Shown piece after piece: positions 12,772-23,860 of a DNA stretch of 64,000 nt (position 1 is its first letter; each line of letters opens with the position of its first letter). Where the stretch lies: positions 8,024,631 through 8,088,630 of the forward strand of contig NC_092800.1 of assembly GCF_918797505.1 (NCBI RefSeq). Reading direction: 5' to 3'. Origin of the DNA: Bemisia tabaci (taxonomy: Eukaryota; Arthropoda; Insecta; Hemiptera; Aleyrodidae). Both the position numbers and the translations under genes were made by a program. The notes beneath the pieces are model-generated. The model was not told where the DNA came from. It saw only the letters and a list, made by a program, of their open reading frames with translations, and searched no databases.

Positions 12772-13006
12772 AACAAGGTGGAGAAATGCGGTGCTGTGCA
12801 TGTCCACACCATTTCGCGGGAAAATCAAAGTCAAGAAGTTCCAGAACTGGACAACTGGACAGACTAGTTGTACTGGCACTCATTAGAGTTAAAAAAAAAA
12901 TAAAGAAAAAAATATTTGACTCCGATTGAAATTTTTGAAACTTCTTGGCTTTAATTTCTCCGCAAAATGGTGTGGACCCAGCACCATTTTTCCACCCTGC
13001 TACATA
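12772..13006. mobile_element. Foldback MITE
   Basis: CATGTCCACACCATTTCGC near 12800 pairs with its near-complement near 12965, and the AAGAAGTTCC segment pairs with GAAACTTCTTGG. The words CTTGTAGATATTGTA flank the hairpin on both sides (about 12759 and 13050) as direct repeats. Confidence 0.6.
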
Positions 13007-13248
13007 CAATTCCTGCCACTTCTTAGTGTTTTTTTTTTATCCCTCTCACTTGTAGATATTGTACAAGCACATTCATACTCTTGCAAAGAAAATATTTGGA
13101 ACTGTTTTAAGCATTCCTTGCAGTGGTTTTTCCAAGAGAGGAAAATTTCATTGTATTGGAACTTTCGTGGAGATTACGGTCATATTCGTGTGCTTAAGGG
13201 TTCTCCGAAATTAAGGATCCTTACACGTCAAAGCTAAGGGGATCAAAG

Positions 13249-13411
13249 CAGTGGCGTGGCGTGAATGATCGATTATCGATATTTCCCCATTTTAATCCGT
13301 GGTAAAGAATCGATTATTAAGGTGTTCGCTGCAAACACCCGTTAATCGATCCTTTTCCATAGGTTTAAATGAAAGATCAATCGATATATCGCAAAGCACA
13401 CCACGCCGCTA
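13249..13411. mobile_element. hAT-type MITE, 163 bp, with 8-bp target duplication
   Basis: Ends are CAGTGGCGTGGCGTG and its near-complement. The element is palindromic over its length with ATCGAT motifs. It is flanked by perfect direct repeats GATCAAAG at 13241-13248 and 13412-13419; an 8-bp duplication is diagnostic of hAT transposition. Confidence 0.88.
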
Positions 13412-13818
13412 GATCAAAGGCAACGCGACTTCAGGAGCCGAATGAGAAAACAATGCAAAACTTATGTTCTTCGTCTTTTCTTCTGGTCCCCCGCTAAATA
13501 CGCACCTACCCATTATGCGTGTTTGCAGCTCCATAGTGCACTGCCGATTCATACAGGAGACCTTGCTCAATGCATTTAGCATAAAGAACAAAGTTGCGAT
13601 ATTTCCTACGAATTCTCAAAATGTTTCATTCCCAATTAACTGAGAAACACTTATACTACGGGGAATTTGTCAACACTGTGCGCATTGAAACTGGACCGAT
13701 GGTCAACGAATTTCCATCTAAATATCGCGCTGTCTTATTAGCTTTCAAGACAGGTACTTGGTGCTGCAACGCAATAGTCCCAAGGCGATGGCCCTCTGAT
13801 TAAAATCAGAGCCGGCAG

Positions 13819-13982
13819 CAGTGGCGTGGCGTGCTCTGCGATATATCGATTGATCCACCATTCAAACCTATGGAAAAATATCGATAGACACGATGTTTGC
13901 GACGAACACCTCAATAATCGATTCTTTACCATAGCTTCGAAGAGGGAAATATCGATAATCGATCACTCACGCCTCGCCACTG
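13819..13982. mobile_element. hAT-type MITE, 164 bp, with 8-bp target duplication
   Basis: Same family as the copy 400 bp upstream, in the opposite orientation. It is flanked by perfect GCCGGCAG repeats at 13811-13818 and 13983-13990. Confidence 0.88.
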
Positions 13983-14882
13983 GCCGGCAGCGTGTTGAAG
14001 CTCCAAAAGTAGCATTCATTCATAAAATGAGTCTTCCAGTGTAGACACATCTCTTAGTTTAGACCTATTTTGAAGAAGTTTCCATTGGAATTTTTGGACA
14101 GACCTTCAAAAGCTATTCTACCTGATAATGGGAATGATTTTTGCCTGAAGTCAACAAAAGCATCTATTTTCAGGAATATTTACTGAGGAGTTGCATTTCG
14201 GACAAACATATTATTTTGTCTTCAAGGACATTTTAATTGTATTGGAGAATGCATTTGTAGACTAAAGACAACTAAACAGGATTTTATCAAAGCATCTAAG
14301 CACTCTGCTAATGAATTTTTTTTTTCTTTTTTTTCTTAATTAATTAAAAAAAATTGCGAGAGTGACACTGTAACATAATGGATCACGCGTTTTAAAAAGC
14401 TGTTTTATTCCAGTATGGCACTTCTTGAATCTTAATCAGCTCAAAATCAGTGGATCCGATTTAATGAAAAGTGCAAGCTTGAATACTCTGGTAAGCTAGA
14501 ATTAAAACGCGTCATAAAGAATGGAACTTATATAATTAATACTGATAGAACAAACAAAAATAATCAATTAAAAAAAAAAAATCTATATTTATAACTCCAA
14601 AACCACTGATGGCCTACACATTACACGTTAGGATAGGATTTTTTATTTCATTTCTCAAGTATAGAATTGAGAAAACCATTAGGTGATAAGATGATCAAGT
14701 GATCATTAAAATGAAAATGTGACCATCCACGAGAAATGAATCTTTAGCCCACAATAACTTGGATTAAGTTCTCGACACCGGACCTTAAAGCAGTGTTCTA
14801 TAAACATCCGGGAACGAAAAGAGCCCATTAAGTCGAACTAAGGCGGAGTTATTCATTTGAAATACTTTTATACAATTTGTTA

Positions 14883-15140
14883 AGAAAAAAAGAAGAGAAA
14901 ATACTGTATAAAACTGTAATCTAGATACCATGTTCGGTGCACAAAATGGCCAAATAATGGTGCGAATACAAACACACTCTGAATGGTACCAAGATGAACA
15001 AAACCACTTGCACCTTATTCATAAAGATACTAGCACTAGAAAGATTTTTCCGTCTAAATCTTAAAATCGAATTCCTCGGAACAACTCTGAGGAATTGCCT
15101 GACTGAAAATTTTCCGCGGACGGTCAAACATGATTAAAAT
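14883..15140. repeat. Diverged duplicated segment, copy 1
   Basis: This segment is similar along its length to 17050-17346; both contain CTTATTCATAAAGATACT-type words, a GTCTAAATCTTA block and a closing GGACGGTCA word. Direct orientation, substantially diverged. Confidence 0.65.
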
Positions 15141-15620
15141 TTAAATACAATAAAAGTTTTATCAAGACAATTTTTTTTCCCGCCACATAAGTGTGCTTTA
15201 AACGCGGTGGATGAAGAGAGTTGTCGGTTGTAGATTAGAATAATCTCACACCAGATTTTTTCAGTTGTAATTGAATTTATTTAAGTAAGGAACAGAAATT
15301 TTGCACTCGTATTAACATAGACAGTTAATTTTGTGCAAACCCCAGTTTTGTGTGTTTTAAACGATAAATAAAAATAATTAAACAAACAAAAAACGGAGAC
15401 AATTTTTGTCCGTGTGACCCATTGACCGAGAATGAATTAAAACCGGCAGAGTGGAGGAGACGGTGGGTGGAGGGATAAAAATAGCCGCAAAGCGTGCGGG
15501 GATATGTTGCTTTGTCTTGCAACATAGTTAGCACTACAACGAGCAATTACACCCGTACAGCTTTGTAATTAAATCATGGGTGTCAATATCAAGGCCGATT
15601 CCGAGCGAGGAGCACTGTCG

Positions 15621-15853
15621 CACAGTGGATCGAGTCAATGAGCGAGGTCGGACATGAAATTCTTGACTAAAACTGCGAATTTTGATGTTTATTTCATCAC
15701 TTTTTAAACTATAAGGGGTGCTAAAAGCAGAAAATTTCACGAGGAAACCAATGAAAACACTTTTAGAACCTAAAACTTTTGTATAAACGGAGTACTAAGC
15801 GTTTAAAGTTTCCACATTTTGTTCGACTTGCCCTATTGACTCGATCCACTGTG
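15621..15853. mobile_element. MITE with GTGGATCGAGTC ends, reverse orientation
   Basis: Left CACAGTGGATCGAGTCAA pairs with right TTGACTCGATCCACTGTG. The body is the reverse complement of the copies at 503-864 and 4088-4339. Confidence 0.8.
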
Positions 15854-16546
15854 TGTCGCGCCAAGCCGCGCACGCGCAGTCGCCACAAGTCACGCCCGGA
15901 GCCTTTCGACACCCCCCCCCCCCTCCCCGGCTCTCTACAAAAATCGCCGTCGGAATTTCGAGCAGAAAAACCTGGTTGGGCAGTAATGGACACTAAAATC
16001 TGAGCAACACCGGAAAGCTAAGATACGGCGTTCCTTAGAAGAATGACTCGATTTCATGTAGGAAACATATCAATGGCTAACGAACAATATCGCCTAACTG
16101 ACAATTTTGGTAAAAATGAGTTAGCGAATTTGCCGCATTCGACAGTATGGAATACGAAAATCGGTGATTTTAGTTTTTTCAAATTCTGTAGGATAGCGCT
16201 TCAATGACACTGCAGTGTAAGGAAAAATTGCAAATCTAATCTTAAAATTACAAAAATGGCGAAAGTTTTCTCTTCGTTATGCAAAATCGTCAGTTCGCAG
16301 AGAGGCGGTATTGTTCGATAGCCAACGATATCTTACTCATTACCATGACTGCCATGATAGTGAAGAGAGCTGCAAGTCAAAAATTTTCGAAATCGAGTTT
16401 CCTTCGAAATTCGTCTGATCCCTCTTAGATGAAATCACTGAAATAGCCCAGAGTCAAGTTCATCTTATTTGTTGGAAAACGAGATCCATTAGAAAGCCGT
16501 AAGTGTTCAAAAAATTATGTAGTTTCTGGCAAAACAGTCTTAAGAG

Positions 16547-16877
16547 GGTTTTTGACGTCATCCATTGCGGTAGAGACACCCATGGTTTTTCCTCTTTTGT
16601 TCGATCAGTGATGCAGAGGGCGCAACGCAAAACTTCAACTTCAACGACACTAGACGTAAGCAAACTCAAGAAACAGAAGGATTTGTACTTCAAAGATCTT
16701 CTAATCAGGAGGCAACGCGCTCGACGCGAAGAGATTACGCGCGCGGTCAGTCAGTTCATCACGTTTGTTTATGTTTAATGTCGTTGAAGTTTCGCGTTGC
16801 GCCCTCTGCATCACTGATCGAGAAAAAGAAGAAGGACCCAAAGGTGTCACGACTGCGGTGGATGACGTCAAAAACCC
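16547..16877. mobile_element. Foldback MITE, about 330 bp
   Basis: GGGTTTTTGACGTCATCC at the left pairs with GGATGACGTCAAAAACCC at the right, and the inner GCAGAGGGCGCAACGC pairs with GCGTTGCGCCCTCTGC. The open frames on both strands are palindrome shadows. Confidence 0.8.
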
Positions 16878-17049
16878 AACTTTTCAAAGGGCGATATCTC
16901 GGTTAATATTGAACGCAGAAAGCTGCGGTTTGGACAGAGCTTATTACTTTTGGCTAATCTACAAGAATCAAGCATCAAAACCCGATTCTTTGACCAGGGC
17001 AACTGACCCATTGGCCACACTGTCTGAGTGAAATTTAGTAAATTTATTG

Positions 17050-17346
17050 AGAAAAAAAGAAGAGGAAAGACTGTTTAAAATTATAATCTAGGTATCATGT
17101 TAGGGGCATAAAATAATGGTGCAAATACAAATATACGCTCTAAATAGTAAAAAAAATAAACAAAACCAGTTGCACTTTATTCATAAAGATACTTGCATAC
17201 TAGATGAATTTTCACGTCTAAATCTTATAATGCAATTCTGCAACTCAATATTCCGCAGAACAACTCCAATAAATTGTTCGATTGAAAATAATTCTTAGGT
17301 AGAACGGGGTCCCCTTTTCTGCAGTGGACGGTCACAAATGATTAAA
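17050..17346. repeat. Diverged duplicated segment, copy 2
   Basis: Second copy of the segment at 14883-15140, with about 30 extra bases before the closing GGACGGTCA word. Confidence 0.65.
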
Positions 17347-17776
17347 AGAAGATTTTGTGACCAACGCAACTGACCCGCATTTTAAGAGGAAAAAACGGTT
17401 GCATGGCCCTGAGATCTACGACACTTTTAGCAATAAGATGAACCATGAAGTTCCTTAACCTCCATGAAAAATCCTGAGCTGTGCCACCGTTTTGTGTCGT
17501 AGTATTGTTGAACATATGAAGGCTGAGATTACCTAGAGTTTTACTGCCCATGAATCGGACTTTGAATTTCTAAGAGTATACAAAATAAGGGGAAAAGTAA
17601 TATAGAAACCAAGTATATATTTTGAATTTCTGATGCTGGTTACAAAATAAAATATTTACTGCTAGAGATAAACGTTCAATAGGAACACAACTGAAAAATG
17701 TATGAAGAGAATCATTTTAAGCAACACTGTCGGAATCGAAAACTCTGTACATAAGAATACACATTCTTCTTCTCAT

Positions 17777-18031
17777 TTATTCCAAGTCAACCAATGGGTC
17801 TTCACATGGAAAGAGGAAACTAAAAAGGGGTATTTCGTGGCAAGGAGGTACTATTCTATCAGTTATTTGATCAGCACCAACCGTTAATTTATCGATCGAA
17901 GTATTAGTGAATGGTCCATTTCCTGTAAGTTGGGTTAAGTTTACCACCGACGGACTGGGTCTGGCGGTGCATGATGGAGCTAACCAGTTGCCCGCAACAA
18001 AGACAAAAAACCCAAGACTGACGATCCACAT
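17777..18031 (-). CDS. Possible secreted small protein or signal-peptide exon, weak
   Basis: An ATG-initiated 84-residue frame begins with a stretch resembling a signal peptide (MWIVSLGFFVFVAGNWLAP), with a plausible cleavage after SCTA near residue 23. It continues with two N-glycosylation sequons (NLT, NTS). The rest is unrecognised, and the true exon end could be earlier than the in-frame stop. No partner exons were identified. A chance frame is quite possible. Confidence 0.2.
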   Translation of the reverse strand: MWIVSLGFFVFVAGNWLAPSCTARPSPSVVNLTQLTGNGPFTNTSIDKLTVGADQITDRIVPPCHEIPLFSFLFPCEDPLVDLE

Positions 18032-18303
18032 CGTGATGAAGGAGGTATTTTATTTTAAAGGCAAAGGATGTGATAGTTGAGCCGCGAGAGCTGAAAAGAA
18101 GATTTCGTAAAATAACACTTTAAATCATTAGATTTCTCTGTAATTATTATCATGAGCAAATATGAGGGGCTTACGTTTACCAGTGTAAAGAGCTGGGACG
18201 AGGAGGAGATGTAATATAATTTCGATTCCAGATAGAAACAAGGTATACCCACAGCCTCAGTAACAGAGCCAATTTTTATATCTCTAGAAATCAGATATGA
18301 CAA

Positions 18304-20170
18304 ACTAGATGTGTAAAGCTATCAATTACTTGAATGACACTGTCTTACATAAAAATGTTCATTTTTGAAACCATTTCATAAAAATCATGTGCAAAGCTGA
18401 AATAAAAACAAAGTCCTGTGCCTTCACATATTCAGAAAATGTTAAAACTTGGACCGAAAATTTACGATTAGAACAAAATTGAAATCGGTTGAAAAATTTA
18501 ATGCAAGTCATACAATTTAAAAATTTCATGAAATCAAATATCTGTGCAAATTTTCAGTTTTTGTGGGATCATTGAAATTCAAAATATGCTGGTTCTCTTA
18601 GTGCTAATGAAGGATACTTCACTATTCGATTCTTTGGGCCAAAATTTAACTTATTTTACATAGCATGAAATTTTCTCAAAAACCGCCTCCTCTCAGAGCT
18701 ACTACGTTTCAACTTTTGCCAAATACCTACTATTTTTCTCTCCAATTCTACTCACAACTTTGCTCTTCCTTCAACGATATCAACTTAATCCAGTGTTTTT
18801 TTAAAACGTGTCAAAATTATAGGATCTTATAACTATTATTACAAAGGAGAGGGAAGTTCTGGGATTTCCTTTGCTATTTAAAGATACCTCTAATTCCCCT
18901 CTCTAGGTATCTAAATTTTCCCTCTCTCGCCACCTTTTTAAATCAAAGTGGATTTGATAATCTAAAAATTAAGCGTATCACTTAAAGGACAATTTTTTTT
19001 ATTTATCTTAAAATCAAAAAAAAAATCCTTCTAACCAAGAGACACATTTGATATTTCGACGATTTCCAACAAAAACCAATATGATTCGCTGCATCTGAAA
19101 AAATAACGTTGAAGGAGAACTGTAAAACACATGAATATTTAAGGAAATACTAAATACGCCAAAAAAATTGTTTGTTAATTATTATACAAACTGAAACAAA
19201 CTTTAAAACTTACTTGACAGTTAAACGATTCCGAAGAACATTAGTGACGAGAGTACCTGCTTCTATCCAACCCGATGTATAAGCTAAGGTTTTGAAACTG
19301 AAGATTTCCTCGTTCTTATCTTGCCGAAAAACTTGGAAATTTCAAGGTTTAAGAGGAGGAAACTCAAAATTAAAACTTTGACACACTTTCATGTGTGACT
19401 TCTGCGAGTAGTAAAAAAGCAGAACTGAACATAATTTCAGTCCCATGGCCGGTACTAAGATCATAAGTTCTGGGGAGCTATTTTAGGGAAAAGGCGTTTA
19501 GAAGTCACTATTCTCGAGTCTCTAGGAATTTTATGGGAGCCTTTCGTTCAAAAAGCCCTGTAGAAATTGCTAATTTGATAGGCATATAAAGTAGTTTCTC
19601 GATATTCCCTTTCCATTCGTGAAAATAAGCACGTGTTTTTGTTTTTTGTTTTTTGTTCGTTTTTTCAAATGGAAGGTTCTTTGTAAGAATGCAGTGATTT
19701 ATAACATTGCAGTCTCATGACTGAATTCGTTGCGGTGCGCCGAACTAAATCCGTAGATTCATTTTCACATCGAGCAACTATTTTAACTCCCGAGATCAAA
19801 TTGCACATCAATTTGATTGCATTTTGCAAAAAGGCGTCAAGAGAATTCTAATATTGCTTGGATTGCACAAATTACATTATTTTCAATAATTCACAGAAAT
19901 CATGCAAAAAATAAAGTTTACAGAGGTAATTTTTGTCCTCTGACTTTATACGTGGTTTATTGACGTGGAAGATAAAACTTTCTTACGTAATTAGTTTACA
20001 TTTTTGCAACGTAAAAGGAGTCGCACAATCTTAGCGACATTGGGATGCTCTTGGTACCTCTTTGCAAAATGCGATCCAGTTGAAATGAAGGAACTTTCTG
20101 GAGAAGTAGGTAAATTCTAGACATTGCAGCCTTCATCAGAGCGCATCATCATTTTTACAAATTTTTTCTC
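18304..20170. other. Intergenic, AT-rich
   Basis: No gene recognised. A degenerate single copy of the 138-bp repeat unit begins near 19772. Confidence 0.5.
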
Positions 20171-20175
20171 ATGTC

Positions 20176-20600
20176 AAGCAACTATTTTAACTCCTCGGAG
20201 ATCAAATTGCATACCGATCGAATTGAAGGAGCTTTAAGTGGACAGGACACTATGATCCTGAGCTCAGACTAATTCAGAGCACGACATCGATGCCGCAAGT
20301 TCTTCCTCCTACAGAGCAACTATTTTATCTCCCCGGAGATCAAATTGCATACCGTTCAAATTGAAGGAACTTTGGGTGGGCAGGACACAATGATCCTGAG
20401 CTCAGACTAATTCTGAGCACGGCATCGATGCCGCACGTTCATTCCCCTTTAGAGCAACTATTTTAACTCTCCGGAGATCAAATTGCATACCTATCAAATT
20501 GAAGGAACTGTAATGCTTAAGACAAGATGATCCCAGGCAGCGCAGACTAATTCAGAGCATTGCTTTCTCGCCGCAAGTTCTACATCGAGCAACCTATTGG
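20176..20600. repeat. 138-bp tandem repeat, about 3 copies
   Basis: AGCAACTATTTTA recurs at about 20177, 20315 and 20453, with a decayed start near 20588. Each unit carries GGAGATCAAATTGCATACC and, in the first two, CTGAGCTCAGACTAATTC. Confidence 0.8.
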
Positions 20601-20950
20601 ATTACATTTTGCAATAAGGAACCAGTATATCTGATTCTTCCAAAAAAGCACCTTTCTGCACAGGAAAACCAATGGTATATATGTTGTCTCTAAAATGAGC
20701 CAGAAATAGTGGTCCAATTGAGCTCCCGGAGATCATATTGCGCATTGATCAAGAAATAAAAAACTTTTCAATAGGAACAGTGATTCTCGGTAACGATCTG
20801 TTGCACACAAGAGGTAAGTACGGTCAACTGAGTAGTCTATCCACGGACAAAATTGCATAAAACTCACGTTCAGCATATTTAAAGTCACGGAGACTTAAGG
20901 TTTATCTACAACTTTGAGAAGTAAGACATTTCTTCGTGCAGGGGGCGCCA

Positions 20951-22760
20951 GAAAGTCTGAAATGTTCCGCTCCCCAGGCGGCAATCGATGACGTTTGGTA
21001 AAAAAACATGTTTGCCAAAATTTGGGCCAATTTCAATCATTTTAAATGGTGCCAAAGGTCAATTTTGTGACGAAATTATGATATTTCGGTTTAGACCTCG
21101 ATTTCGTACAAAAAACTCGATTTTACGCTGAAATCGTGCGTTTACGAGAAATATGTCAAAGAACTCGACTTGTAGAGGATGAAATTTTACACTAGGAGGA
21201 CGTCTTTGTAACCGATAAAAATCAAATTGAACTAGAAAAACTCAACTCGGTATTTATTTTTTTGGTCCTCAGAATTTCCGAGGTCTTACTAAGTAGAGGT
21301 TTAAAAGACTCATTTTTCACGAAAATAAGTCGAAAGAGGGTATAAATGAACTGTAGGCAAGTGTTGAGGATGCAAATGTCATCAGAACTTCCTCAGTTTC
21401 AAAAAAAGTTCCAACTATTTTGCACAATCCTCCAAAAAGTGTACGACTCGAGAAGCAGGATCGTGCTATAATAGTAGGGGGAAAGTGCGGTTTGACCGGG
21501 AAAAATTGCGTAACAAACTTTCCCTATGTAATCGTCATCAGTAGGTCCCCCTGAACAACTTCCTAAAAGTTAAAAATGGCCTGACCCCGGAATATCCCTC
21601 AATAAAGTTAAAATTGAAAATAGCGACCGTAATAAGAGGGTCCGGGAAATCGGTATTTTAAAATGCTCATCCTGTCTCATCATGTGAGGTATCATTTCCT
21701 ATGTAATTTTGGTCGTAGATTTCATAAATGAATTCCGCAAGGCCCTCCGGCCGAAGGGGGCGCTCCAAATCAAAGATGGCGGCCAAATGTGAAAGGCAGG
21801 AGGTTGCATTTTTTTAAATATTCACCGAAGGAACAAGGAAAGTGAAGTGTCTTTATTTTCATGTATTTATGGCCAAGAAACTTAAATTTGATGTTATAAA
21901 TGTATTTAATAAAGGAAATTAAAGGAAACATACGACTACCGAGAGAAACGTAAGCTCAGAAGAGGCCTTGCGGAATTCATTTATGAAATCTACGACCAAA
22001 AATTACATAGGAAATGCTACCTCACATGATGAGACAGAATGAGCATTTTAAAATACCGATTTCCCGGACCCTCTTATTACGGTCCGCTATTTTCAATTTT
22101 AACTTTATTGAGGGATATTCCGGGGTCAGGGCCATTTTTAACTTTTAGGAAGTTGTTCAGGGGGACCTACTGATGACGATTACATAGGGAAAGTTTGTTA
22201 CGCAATTTTTCCCGGTCAAACCGCACTTTCCCCCTACTATTATAGCACGATCCTGCTTCTCGAGTCGTACACTTTTTGGAGGATTGTGCAAAATAGTTGG
22301 AACTTTTTTTGAAACTGAGGAAGTTCTGATGACATTTGCATCCTCAACACTTGCCTACAGTTCATTTATACCCTCTTTCGACTTATTTTCGTGAAAAATG
22401 AGTCTTTTAAACCTCTACTTAGTAAGACCTCGGAAATTCTGAGGACCAAAAAAATAAATACCGAGTTGAGTTTTTCTAGTTCAATTTGATTTTTATCGGT
22501 TACAAAGACGTCCTCCTAGTGTAAAATTTCATCCTCTACAAGTCGAGTTCTTTGACATATTTCTCGTAAACGCACGATTTCAGCGTAAAATCGAGTTTTT
22601 TGTACGAAATCGAGGTCTAAACCGAAATATCATAATTTCGTCACAAAATTGACCTTTGGCACCATTTAAAATGATTGAAATTGGCCCAAATTTTGGCAAA
22701 CATGTTTTTTTACCAAACGTCATCGATTGCCGCCTGGGGAGCGGAACATTTCAGACTTTC
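20951..22760. repeat. Long near-perfect inverted repeat (arms about 795 bp, loop 219 bp)
   Basis: 20951-21744 is the reverse complement of 21964-22760 with only a few differences. It opens with GAAAGTCTGAAATGTTCCGC and closes with its exact complement. Just outside, GGGGGCGCC and GGCGCACCGCTG are imperfectly complementary, hinting at slightly longer transposon-like ends. There is no coding potential beyond short chance frames. A transcript would fold into about 0.8 kb of double-stranded RNA. Confidence 0.95.
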
Positions 22761-22979
22761 ATTTTTTTTGCGGCGCACCGCTGTGTTTTGATTTTTTGGT
22801 TCAAGCCATTAGAGTCCGTACGGCTCCGTGTGAGTCCTTGAGCTACTATGAAAATTAAAGGAATTTCTCTTGAAATTGAAGAGTCATAAGTTCTACCTTA
22901 CACTAATAAGGACATGAAAAGTATTTTCTGAAGCTCCGTAACTCGATACCAGAAAAAAGTAAAAAACAAAGTAGAAAAA

Positions 22980-23215
22980 ACCACGTATCTTGGTTTGCGA
23001 CGTAGCAGACTTCCCATCATACCGCATTTTTTAAATGGAAAATTACTCGACAGCAATAGTTAAAAACCATTGAGATTTTTCTTCTCCGCGCTATATAGGA
23101 AAGTTCTGCGAAAACTTCAAGGAATGATGTCGATTTGTTCTCCTTACAAAAGAATAAAATAGGTGCGGAGATTTTCAAATGCCACAAATGAGATACGGAC
23201 CTACACCGTCGATAT
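22980..23215. mobile_element. MITE, GACGGTGTA family, diverged copy
   Basis: Shares CGTATCTTGGTTTG, GCAGACTTCCCATCA, the GGAGATTTTCAAA segment and TACACCGTCGA with the well-defined element at 29628-29880. Confidence 0.6.
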
Positions 23216-23389
23216 TTTATAGACCACGTCTACGATCTTTTAAACATCGTAAAATTTATGTTTAAAAGTCTCAAAAATGTATTGTCTCTGGTTACCGACC
23301 TGCCCGAAAAAAGCGCACTTGCGTGTGGAACTTCAAAAACACGCATCATACCATGCAACGTGAACTGTTAAAGTATTAACAGAAAGGAC

Positions 23390-23523
23390 ATGTTTCAACT
23401 GCCAAACTGAACTATGTGTATTAAACACGGCATTAAGACATGAGCCCTGTGACCTGTAGGAATATATGCATAACAAGACACATGTCATATTGCACAGAGT
23501 TCTGTTTGGCAGAAATCAGGCCG
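23390..23523. mobile_element. Palindromic MITE (TGGACG family)
   Basis: Contains GACATGAGCCCTGTG, AACTATGTG and TTCTGTTTGGCAGAAAT as in the 702-825 element. The ends are more diverged. Confidence 0.6.
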
Positions 23524-23860
23524 ATTTACATTTTTAGCGCTCTAGCTGAACTAGGGTGCGCCCTGAAATAGGGCTCTCAGTGATGGTAGCGTGGAGCGCT
23601 CATCCTTCCATCAGATAGAGCTTTAGGATCACAGCGAATGTTCAAATTCACCTTTCAACTCAAGAAACTACATTTAACTCAGTTTTGAGGTACGTTTACG
23701 TTTGCAAGTTGGTTTTGAAAATACGTCTTTGAATAAATTTTCTAAATATTTTGCGCCCCTCAGAATGTTGCGCCCTAGGCTGAGCCTATGTAGCCTATTG
23801 TAAATCCGGTCCTGGCAGAAATGCGTCCAATTTTTCCTCGAGTGCAGCGTGATTTCGTGA

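Noticed and set aside
13745..13815. Short stem CTCTGATTAAAATCAGAG resembling a tRNA anticodon arm
   Set aside because: No matching acceptor, D or T arms in the right places; it lies beside a hAT target site.
16503..17031. Overlapping frames of 77-91 codons on both strands
   Set aside because: The similar peptides on opposite strands arise from the palindrome of the foldback at 16547-16877.
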